Below, in pieces: positions 55,048 through 64,000 of a DNA stretch of 64,000 nt; the stretch's first letter is position 1, and every line of letters begins with the position of its first letter. Below the pieces are notes generated by a model. That model saw only the letters and a list, made by a program, of their open reading frames with translations. It did no database searches and was not told where the DNA came from. The translations under genes and the position numbers were made by a program. Origin of the DNA: Rhodocollybia butyracea (taxonomy: Eukaryota; Basidiomycota; Agaricomycetes; Agaricales; Omphalotaceae). The stretch is from the NCBI GenBank assembly GCA_015501585.1, contig JADNRY010000116.1:62001-126000 (forward strand), written 5' to 3'.

Positions 55048-58000
55048 TCACTGCGCGTAAAACGCTCCTTCATCATGAGGTTCCTCCGGGGAATCGAAAT
55101 AATTACTCTCTGCGTCACTATCATCGAACGCGGAAAGGTCTAAGTTATTGACAGCGTCTAGGGTAGCCGTGTTCGTATCCAGGGGTTGAGCAGCATCCAG
55201 AAAATGGGAATAATCCTTCGGCAGTAATGGATCGTCGCTGGAAGTCAAGGAAGTTTCCGCGGAAGAGGGGTCCTTGACGCTAGATTCTGTGCTTTCGTCC
55301 TCCTGTGTAAAGGAGGGGTCCGTGCTCCCGCTGGCAGGATCCAGAAGATTAGTATCGACAGAGCTCGTGTACTTGTCCTCTCCTTCTCCTAGTTGTGGGG
55401 GATCGCCCGAATCGAATTCGATTTGAAACTCCGGAGCATTGAGCTCAGGTGCAGGATCCAAAGTAGTAGCGGGTGCTGAAGAATTGAGCTCTGTATCAGG
55501 CCCAGGGGACTGTGTACGAGCAAGTGGGGTTGCGTCACCCTCCTCGGTACCAGTTTCATCATATTTGCCGTCTGCGACCGTCGTGCTGAAGTCTACGTCG
55601 ACATTAGACTTTCTGTTCTCTACAGCCTCTGAGGAAGCTTCGGCCTCCGATACCTCCTCGTGGTTCTCTACTGCCTCTAGTAGTTCATTAGTGGGAACTT
55701 GTGGGTTCTGGTCATCCAGCGAATTAGCGGGAGATGCCACTAGATCGGTTTCGGTCCATGTCGATTCACCTATCGTTGAATCTAGACTAGAGGTATCCGT
55801 TTCAGAGGGTTGCTCTGATTGAGCTGGATTATCAACAGGCGGTTCGTCGATGAAAATATGTGTGTTCTGGTCTTCCAGGGAACCAGCGGGAGACGTTAGA
55901 CCGGCTTCGGTCAGTGTCGATTCGCCGGCCTCTGAATCTAGTCCAGGAGCTTCCGTTCCAGCGGCGTGTGTGTTCTGGTCTTCCAGTGAACCAGCAGAGG
56001 ATGTTAGACCAGTTTCGGTTGGTGTCATTTCACCTGTCTCTGGATCCAGTCCAGGAGCTTCGATTTCAGAAGCCTGTTCTGATTGAGCTAAAGCATCAGG
56101 AAGTGGTGGTTCAGCAAAGCTCATACTGTGACCTTGAAAATCCTGAAAGTCCTCTGTCGATGAAGGTTCTTCGGGAGAAATAACTACGGTGGTGTATTCC
56201 TCGAAAGTTGGAGGGGTGATATCGAAACTGGCCCCAGGAGCATCGTGAAGTTCGTCCTGCTCGATAGGAGATGAATTTCCGTCGTCTGTATTCGATGGAG
56301 CATCAGAAGTGAGAGCAGATTCTGGCAGAGTCTGGTCAACATCTTGACTAGCCGGAGTATTAGCTGAGTTGCTATCACCATCATTGGTGAAAGGAGCAGC
56401 GACCTCGTCCTCTGCTGTAGCATCTAATTGCCAAGGATCGGCGCCATCAGGAACACTTTCAGTTTCGTTTTCCACAGGTGGGACGGGGTCCGGTCGTGAA
56501 TCATACGAAGGATTCGTATCGGATTGGTCAAACCCGGGATCGTCTACCGCAGGAGCGACAGCCTCGTTCTCTTCCGTAGCATCTAGTTGCCAAGGATCGG
56601 CGCCATCAGCACTTTCGGTTTCCTTTTCCAGCGGTGTGGCGGAATCCGGTTGTGAATCATACGAAGGATTCGTGTCCGATTGGTCGAACCAGGTCTCGTC
56701 TACCGTTTGACTGCCAGTAGCGGCAGGCACTGAAGTGTCGTCTCCGAATGATACAGATGGTAAATCAGAAGATGGTTCTGGATCTTCCTCAGCGGTCGCT
56801 GTGGTCTTAGACTCGTTATAGGTCTCCGTTTCACCTTCCAAAGCAGTTAGTTTATCCTGTGATAGGGTAGACTTGCCTGACTCAAACTCACTTGGACTGG
56901 GAAAAGACTCGTTGGCTATCTGGCCTGGTTCATCTGTGATAGCTTGCCAGACTGTAGCTGGTGTTTCAGATAACTGCTCCGTGTCAGCCACCTGCAACTG
57001 ACCATCATCTTGGCTGAGGTTACTTCCATCACAGTCAGCTTCTTTAGAAAGGACTGCCTCAGGAGAGAGACCTAGGTCAGCAGTAATCTCAGATTCCGCG
57101 TCGTCTGGCAAAAACGATTCATGATAGCCACCCTCAAAAGCCTGCGCATCAGTCACATCGTCCGACATGGGCTCACTGGACGACGGCTCCGCCATGTCTA
57201 CTTCAATGGTAAAGTCTTCCGACGAAGAATTCACGGACTGTGCTGGTTCCGTGCAGACTGAGTGAGTTAAAACGGCAACGTCCTCAACCCCTTCAGGCGA
57301 AACAGATAGACCTTCGAGTGAATCCTCCAGAGCCTTCTGATCAGTGTCATCAGTAGCACCTGGAGCTTCTTCCTCGGTCACTGGGGTGAGGGGATCGATC
57401 GATGTATCTGCCGGAAGACAGATAATAGTTTCGGGGGAATCAGGGAAAGCTACGACGGAAACACCCGTAGAACTACTGGCTAAGCCAGCCTCATCACCAT
57501 GAGCAGCGTCTAACGCTGTTTCGGTGTCTTGAGAAATGATATCCGAAGAGACGTCATTTATACCGCTTGTCCCCGAAGAGACCGTAGACGCTGAATCAAC
57601 GACTAGCGATGCTTCGTCTCTCCGGATATCTCCCAGAGGTTCCACGGCGCCGTCATCGTTCACCGCGTCATTCTTCCAAGTTTCGTAATTTTCATCAGTC
57701 TCAGTCGTATGAATATCATGGAATTCGTCGTCGTGTTCATTCCTATCAACACGTGTTTCGCCGTCTGAAGACGTTTCTAATGTCTTCACGCTATCACCAT
57801 CACTATCATTGCCTTCATCTATGTCCAGATCATCAGCGCCGGCCCCCCTTTTTACGGCCTCCGGTGGGAGTTGGGCTTCGAGGGTTATCGAGATGCTTGG
57901 TGTTGGGGGCGGTGGCGGAGGCAGGAGGCTCTGTTTCGTTAGTACCAGTGGAGCCAGAAGGTTCTGCTGTTCCGTTACCGGTGGCTGTCGTGTCGTCGCC

Positions 58001-59409
58001 GCTAGTTGTATCGGTAGTGGACTCGGGGAATATGCTACTGAATGGATTGGGTTTGGTAAATTCACTTGAAGTGTTGGTAGAATCTGTTGAAAAGAAAACG
58101 GCGAATTAGAAAAGTCTGAGATGCATTGTGTATCAGAATGGATCACCAATCCACCTGTAGAAGCCTTCGCATCCTTGTCAGCAGCAGCAGCATCCTTCTC
58201 GGCCTCAGCATCATTAGTGCTGTCTGGTGCACCGGTAGTAGGGTCAGGACCCTGGGCAGATTCTGGTGAGTTGTCCGCAGAAGGAGTGGTGTTTTCGTCC
58301 GCTGGTTTGTCGCCCTGGGCATTGGTGGATTTTCCCGTTGTTTTGGGCCCCAAGCATTAGTCGCATTAGTCGTCTTGGCGGCCGTATTAGCGGGCTTGTT
58401 GGCTGTGGAGGCATTACCCCAAGCGGGCTTCTTAGGAGTGGTAGCAGTGGCAGGGGAAGTACCGTTTGTTTTAGCGGGGGGCGTAGGGGGAGGAGGTTCC
58501 TTTGCTGGAGTAGATGGAGAGGACTTCACTGTCGATCCTTTGGTTGGGGTCTCTGGTTGCTTCGAAGCTTGAGCTTGAGCTCTGAGAACCTCGTCGCTCG
58601 GCGACGGCTGGTGGTCTTCAGGAATCTCAAAGACATCTAGGATGAGGCTCTGCATCTCCTCAGCTGGAAGCGTGACCGGGCTGGGGGTTCGACGACCATC
58701 TGGACCAGGAGTAGCACGGGCGACTTCTCGGGCTCGGAAAATCTTCAGCGTAGTCTCTATTCCCAGGGCTGTACCTTCTTCTAGAGTTAGAGGCTCGGCC
58801 CTTGCTGTGAGAGCAGCGTAGCGGTAGAGCAGAAGACTTCGATCAATCTCGAATTTGTGGTAGGCCACAATACGATCGATATCTGGCATTTCTAGCCTCT
58901 CTATCTCTCTGGTCGCGAGCTTCATGACTTCATAGAAACCCCAACGATGAGCTAGTTCCATGATCGCAACCCAGTCATCAACTCGGGCCTTATACAGCGA
59001 GTATTTACTGCGAACATAGAGTTAAGGTTTTATGTACATATAGCTGACTGTTAGAATACGCACGGGTTGTAAAATACCCATAATAGCCTGGCAAAGTTGT
59101 CTGCCTTGACGTTGTCCAGAACAATGGCAGTCGATTCGGAGGTGCCTTGCCGAGTGGAACCAGGCGAAGCAGGAGTAGCGAGTTGGACCTTGAAATACTG
59201 ACTCTCTCGCTCAAAAAAGTATCTATGTACACGGAAATGGTTCTGCTCAACCTACAAACGAAATGAACATCAAATGAGATGGCAAAGCTCGTTTATCACT
59301 CGCAGCAACGTACCAAGAAAAAAAGATCACCTCCTGTGAGGTAGTACTCGTCGTGACGACGCAAAGCGGTAAAACCCTCTGCAGAGTCCGAGGGTTGGTG
59401 AGAAAACAT
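55048..59409 (-). CDS. BTB/POZ-domain protein 2 with long acidic tail
   Basis: Exons 59314-59409, 59064-59251, 58155-59007 and 55048-58083 give 4173 nt, an open 1390-aa frame. The BTB domain is clear: EYYLTGGDLFFLVEQNHFRV, HRYFFERESQYFKVQ, AIVLDNVKADNFARLLWVFY and NPKYSLYKARVDDWVAIMEL. The paralogue signature YRYAALTARAEPLTLEEGTA leads to IFRAREVAR. A Pro/Ala/Lys-rich linker follows, then about 950 residues of very acidic, Ser/Thr-rich sequence ending FDSPEEPHDEGAFYAQ. Between about 58345 and 57848 the spliced frame is basic and hydrophobic, while another open frame continues the acidic style, pointing to two compensating indels. The tail holds tandem repeats. The acidic tail could be a transcriptional or chromatin-interaction region. 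Confidence 0.82.
55730..56090. repeat. Imperfect coding tandem repeats in BTB gene 2 (first array)
   Basis: Three imperfect copies of a unit encoding EAPGLDPETGEMTPTETGL followed by a SxAGSLEDQNTH-like end lie in the acidic tail, with spacing of about 105-160 bp. Confidence 0.7.
56390..56720. repeat. Coding tandem duplication in BTB gene 2 (second array)
   Basis: Two copies of about 160 bp encode DGADPWQLDATEENEAVAP and FDQSDTNPSYDSRPDP-type sequence. They differ at scattered positions and by a short length change. Confidence 0.75.
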
Positions 59410-59983
59410 GTCAAGAAAGATGGTCGTCTGTCCAAGTACGACGGGGTATATGTTGAAAAGAAAAAAAAAGTTGGGTGTTTATTAACCCCAATTGTCGGCT
59501 ATCTTACACGTGTAGAACACATGTTTATTGACCGAATGTTCCTACTTACCGCACCAATTTCGTGTTCATTTAATGCACTGACTTTTTGATTAGTATTCGA
59601 TCAGACGTTTGCTTCCCTGCGTAAAAACTGCCATTGTAACACCGGGGCCTCGAGGAAAACACCGGTTTATCGTTGAAACTTGATCAGTTCGACACAACTG
59701 GCAGTCTGAGTCTCACAGTACAAAATCAACGTGTCCAAAAACTGCAGAGGAAGTGGAAGGAAGCCGCGGAAGCAAAATAAACGCCACCTCTTTGCGGCCT
59801 GCAATTTTTTGCTTTGACCTCGAGGTTCTAGCGCCCCAAATAGTTTCCGATATCCCCGTAAAGTAATCTCAGCGATATCGGTACAAAAAGCATTACTACA
59901 TATACAAACAAGTACATACATATTGCAGAACGTCCAAGTCTTCAAGATAAATTGTCCTAAATATGCATACAAATAACATTTTC
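59410..59983. other. Intergenic, no gene seen
   Basis: Upstream of BTB gene 2 and downstream of BTB gene 3. No supported feature. Confidence 0.4.
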
Positions 59984-61405
59984 TTAGGCGTCAGACCACG
60001 AACCAGGAAGAGGAGGGACAGAGGCCGTCGAAACGCTCCTAAACGTTCTCGCTCTGCTCCATCTCAATGAGCTCCGCGGTGTATCCGTCAATCGTGGTCG
60101 TCGCGCCGCTATGCCGGCGAGATCAGCCCCATTATGGTGTTGCGAATCGATCTCCTCCTCTGTCGTGGGTTCTGATTCTTGTACGTGAGTTGACTCTTCT
60201 TCAGTGTCTGTCCAGACGACTTCACTATCAGCTTCACATTAGACAAATACAGCCCGAGAAAAAGGTATTTCTGGTCCTTACCTCCATTCCGCTGTGGACT
60301 CTGGCCTCGGTCTCGCTGGTTGGAGTTAGTCCCGTCTGAAGAGACGCTAGTCTTCCTCGTCCGAACTGTCGAAACCTCTGTGATCGTCTCCATTTTCTGG
60401 TTCAATCCATCCATCTCTTCTGGTGGGGTTGATGGAACTGGTGGGGGTAGTCTCTGAATCTTCCGAGTGGGATTCCTTGATTTCGTAGATTCCATGTTTA
60501 TTGCCGCTAAAGCTTCCCCGTAAGCGGCTGCCTAGAAAAGCCCAGGGAAAAAACTTCAGCGCCCTCGCGTGACTGACGAATGCGAGCAATGTTCACCCAG
60601 CCATTAGCGGAAATGCTCTTACGATTATCGTCAGGATTTCCAGTAAAAAGATCTTTCATGAGGTCACGAATCGTATCCTCGACTTCTCCATCGTCTATAT
60701 CATCCGGCAAAGGACTTTTACCTCGTTCGGTTGGCGAGCGTAAGTGTTCGCGTGCCTGGAAGACCATGACAGCAGTTTCGTAGCCCAGTTTGTGCGTCTC
60801 TGGCAGACTGAGAGTTCGGTCGCGGGCACACAGTTGTGCGTAGAGTGGGATAAGCAGATCTTCGTCAGCGGCAGAGTCTTGATATAGGGAGATACGGTCG
60901 ACTAGGTCGAGCTCAATGTTCTCCAGATTCCTGACCGCGAGCTGTTTGACCTCCGGAAACCTGAACTTGCATGCTAGCCGTAATATGCACGCCCAGTCAT
61001 CCGTGTTTGCTTCTTCATATGAAAAGGCACTAAAGGGCTATAAGCAGAGCATATAACGTGTAATTACAATGAAAATACTCACGGATTGTAAAACACCCAC
61101 AGAAACTGCTGGAATTCTTCGCTCGACACATCTAACACCACGGGATTGTTTAGTGAGCCATAAGGCTGTTGACCCGTAGGTGGCGGCCGCGAAAGCATCT
61201 CTTGGAATTTCGGAGACTCTCGTTCAAAGAAATACCGATGGACCTTGAATAAACCATTTCCGGCCTTTCCAGATAACGAATGTCAACAAAAGTATGCAAG
61301 TAAAGAGCTCGTAGAACTTGCCTGGAAGTACAAATCACCTCCATTCATATAATACTTTTTTACAACGTTCAGATGCCCTCTGGGTTCCAGTGACCGGTCT
61401 GACAT
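59984..61405 (-). CDS. BTB/POZ-domain protein 3
   Basis: Exons 61322-61405, 61083-61264, 60597-61029, 60282-60531 and 59984-60231 close at 1197 nt, 398 aa. The BTB half reads KKYYMNGGDLYFQAGNGLFK, VHRYFFERESPKFQEM, PVVLDVSSEEFQQFLWVFYN, followed by SYEEANTDDWACILRLACKF. The family tail has YAQLCARDRTLSLPETHKLG and VMVFQAREHLRSPTERGKSP. The C-terminal exons are Ser/Thr/Glu-rich and basic at the very end. Intron 1 begins with GC (CAG|GCAAGT) rather than GT and ends AAAG; it is the only model that joins the BTB core. It lies in tandem with BTB gene 2 and is paralogous to it and to the gene at 45925. Confidence 0.88.
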
Positions 61406-61873
61406 TATGTACGGGAACAAGGAGAAAAGCTAGGCGAACGGGTCAACCTTGAAGGGAAGGAACGAATCTCCGAAGGCCAGAATCTTTTCTCATACTTTAC
61501 ATGCACGTGCATTTCGAAAATACACGCTGCATTGCGTTCGAAAGGAAGCCGAATTAGGTGAAATCGAATCGATACTGGAGGTTTCCGGTGGCGTTCATGT
61601 GGTGTGCTTGACAACAATACGTACCAAAAGTGCTGAAACCTTGGAAGTTTCGGAGAGACTCTGGATTCTGTGGTAAATAATTGACTCAGAGCCCGATTCA
61701 GCCGCGGAGGCACACAAAAAACGTTGCCTAAGACGGCAGAGACACAAAGACGGACAAGACCTCAAGGGTTTTACAAGAAAGATCATTTACATTAGCCACC
61801 TCAGTGCGTATTAAAATCGGGTATCTATATCTCCAAAAAATAATTGCATTATTGTCAGCATCACTCTTGATCT
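61406..61873. other. Intergenic, no gene seen
   Basis: Promoter region of BTB gene 3 and 3' flank of the DUF6697 gene. Nothing else recognised. Confidence 0.4.
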
Positions 61874-64000
61874 TCAAGCTTCATCGCTGTAATCATAGTC
61901 CGTTAGGTCACTCAAAAACTGGTCCTGATAATCTGCGTTTACCACTTCTTTGTTCTCGTCTTCAGAAGCCTCAAACTCCGAAACCGAATGGTCTGAATTG
62001 TCCGTATCGGGCAAGAGTGTGCGGCCCAGTGTCTTCCTTATTCTCGCAGAGCGTCTGGCTGAGCGACGGAGGCCAAGTACGGAAGAGGAAGCAGATTCCT
62101 GTGGACCACTTTTGGTAGAGGTCAGGATACTACCATCGACATGCTGTTGCTTCACAAGACCACTGGTCGACTTTGCTTCCACCTTCGACGGTTTTGCTTG
62201 CGATCTAGTTCTCTTACCCTCACCAACGTGTGAAGCCTTTTTCGGGGATTTCAGCCAAACTTCATGCCTGGTTTTCAAATCCTCGATAAAGTCATGATCG
62301 TAAGTGACACACTTCATGCGGATGATGTTGAGGTGCTGAGGGAGAGACAGAAATGAGGGCTAGCTAGATCCATTCTACCAACTATACATACTTCTTCCTC
62401 ATTGACAAAAGCGTCGATGACATCTTGAAGTTCGACGGGTCCAGACCGTTTCGCTTTGATTTTTTGATGTTCCGCGTGGACACTCTGCTCGGTCAACGGA
62501 ATGCCCTGCTTGCGCAAATAGATACGGGCTCGCATCAACGACCAAACGTCTCGCTTTAGATCGAGGATACTGTTTCCCCACCGCTCTTTGGTCTACAATT
62601 TTTCATCATATCAGTCTTGATTAACGCGGAAGAAAAGCAAAGGTTAACCTTCCGAGGCTGTCTCGAAAACTGCTCTCCGGTCATCACCGCACAGTTCTCC
62701 AGCTCGTAGTCCCCACTGTAGAGCCATACACTAGGGGAATGACCACGTCCGGCATAGTTGATAAAGATCGATACAGGCTGAATCTCGAGAATATCCTCGC
62801 GAGCGGTAAGAATGATACCGGTTGCACCTGGATGGGCAGGAAGATCAGGATTTTCTTCGTAAAACGGGAAGAGAATAGGACGGGGCCGAGGGTTATTGGG
62901 AGTTGAAGACGGGTTGTAAGCAGGTTTCATAATGGCGAGGAAAGAACCGGTGTTGCAGTCGTAATGGTGATTTAAGAAGCGACGTTGAATTTGAAAATTC
63001 ATGTCAGGTTTTGGCTGAATGTCTAGGGCGGCTGTGTTTTGCAAAAGTCCATCAACTGTAGCTTTCCACTGAGGATCGGACGCTGGTAGTGCTGCAGAAG
63101 TTCGAGGCGCTCGAGGGGCACCCTTGACCTAGCATAAAAATACACTTCAATCAGAAGTTCCTGAATTACAGAAGGGTTTACCTTGGCTTTCTGACCAGGT
63201 CTCGTGGGCGGTTTTTCCTCGTCCTTCACATCAACAATATTGGAAGTGGAGTGTCCAGTTTGGGCAGCTTGCTCATTTTTAGCGGTGTTTACCTTCATCT
63301 CCAAAGTACCATCATGCATTTCAATGTCCTAGACCGACAATTGTATTAGTTATAGCACACGTGAAAAAAAAGGCATACTTTAAGTGAACAGACTTTTGTG
63401 TCAATTTTCAGGGAAGAATTGCTACTGGGTGCTGGAGGAGGAGAAATAATAGCAGGACAAGCAGCAACGGTACTAGCTGCAGCGACTGGACATTTTGTTG
63501 CCAGCGAGTCATTTACAAAGTTCAGGACGACAGGCTTAGAAGATGCGTTTGATAAAACAGGAGGCTTGGCTTCAGAATCTGCTTTGAAAGAAAACAGGAG
63601 GTGAGAGAGATTGTTTCGAGGCAAAACCGTAGCAGTAGAGAAAGACGACTGAAAGAAAGTCGAGTCTGATTCGAACTTCGTGTCCGGTTTTAGTTCAGAT
63701 TTGGAGATGGTGGGAGATGTAGCTGACACAGTAGGCTTGTCAACACTGCGTGGATTGAGTTCGACCTAAGGGTAAAATCACTTCAGTCAGTTATTAAGGC
63801 GATGAATGCTAAGCTTACCGTGCTTGAAAATGGGGTGTCGCAGATATCAGACTTTCCGAGGGTATCTGAGTTATTGGACAGTTTCTGTTTTGAGTCCTTC
63901 AAGTTCGACTAAGACCTTTGACATCGAATCAAGGAGAAAACATTACCGGTGCACCAGAATCGAGATTAGATGTCTGGTTTTGCAAAAGAAAGAGTAAATC
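61874..64000 (-). CDS. DUF6697-domain protein, 5' end beyond the window
   Basis: The 3' part of a minus-strand gene continues past 64000. Exons seen are about 63946-64000, about 63819-63909, 63379-63765, 63182-63328, 62649-63128, 62393-62592 and 61874-62336. The upstream exons encode a disordered Ser/Thr/Lys-rich region. The conserved domain spans the 480- and 200-nt exons: RFLNHHYDCNTGSF, AHPGATGIILTAREDILE, SVWLYSGDYELENCAVMTGE, then ERWGNSILDLKRDVWSLMRA and RIYLRKQGIPLTEQSV, ending MKCVTYDHDFIEDL. This order matches the basidiomycete DUF6697 domain, whose function is unknown. The C-tail is basic then acidic (RRSARRSARIRK; YQDQFLSDLTDYDYSDEA). Internal phases were not all checked. Confidence 0.75.

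Noticed and set aside
59353..59589. 78-codon plus-strand frame
   Set aside because: Starts inside the first exon of BTB gene 2 on the opposite strand and has no support.

Overview
The window is nuclear DNA of a filamentous basidiomycete, most likely an Agaricomycete (mushroom-forming fungus). Genes are cut by many 45-70 nt GT-AG introns, exons can be tiny (8, 10, 12 and 14 nt), intergenic distances are short, and several families are typical of this class (DUF6534 membrane proteins, DUF6697, BTB proteins with a conserved Y-L-x(n)-RD tail, F-box/LRR-like proteins, an intron-rich RNA-dependent RNA polymerase). Exon models below were spliced by hand. Where a frame is said to close, the summed exon length is a multiple of three.

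Layout. 1-9.8 kb is repeat-rich and gene-poor: a 360-bp fold-back palindrome, a decayed ORF, a DUF6534 gene carrying a solo LTR, and a 703-bp TA-flanked (Tc1/mariner-type) MITE. 9.8-16 kb holds three genes on the minus strand: an MFS monocarboxylate-type transporter, an alpha/beta hydrolase and a protein-kinase-like gene. A hypothetical gene and a tRNA-Glu(CTC) with a very short intron follow. A second TA-flanked MITE (17.4-18.5 kb) lies just upstream of an AzgA-type purine permease with 17 exons. 22-32 kb has a coiled-coil protein gene, a divergently transcribed CFA-synthase-like methyltransferase and a complete 19-exon RNAi-type RNA-dependent RNA polymerase of 1253 aa.

32-37 kb carries two decayed F-box-like genes in tandem. 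The first is split by a 1.24-kb element with 9-bp target duplications (Mutator type) that encodes an AT-hook protein. 37.6-40 kb has a small two-TM protein gene divergent from a bacterial-type poly(ADP-ribose) glycohydrolase. 40.6-43.7 kb is a multi-pass membrane protein gene interrupted in an exon by a young TRIM-like LTR element whose two 384-bp LTRs look identical and whose interior has ten short palindromes. 43.7-64 kb contains three BTB-domain genes (one +, two -), a SAM methyltransferase with two decayed partial copies, a predicted secreted protein, a fragmentary membrane protein gene, a 987-bp TIR element with 6-bp target duplications, a small conserved gene, the only intact F-box copy, and the 3' part of a DUF6697 gene running off the right edge.

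These are mostly independent housekeeping or lineage-specific genes rather than one pathway. The connected theme is repeat invasion: at least seven structurally defined mobile elements, four of them inside genes, sit beside a full-length RNAi polymerase. Several genes show single-base frame breaks, often at homopolymers, which may be biological or assembly errors.
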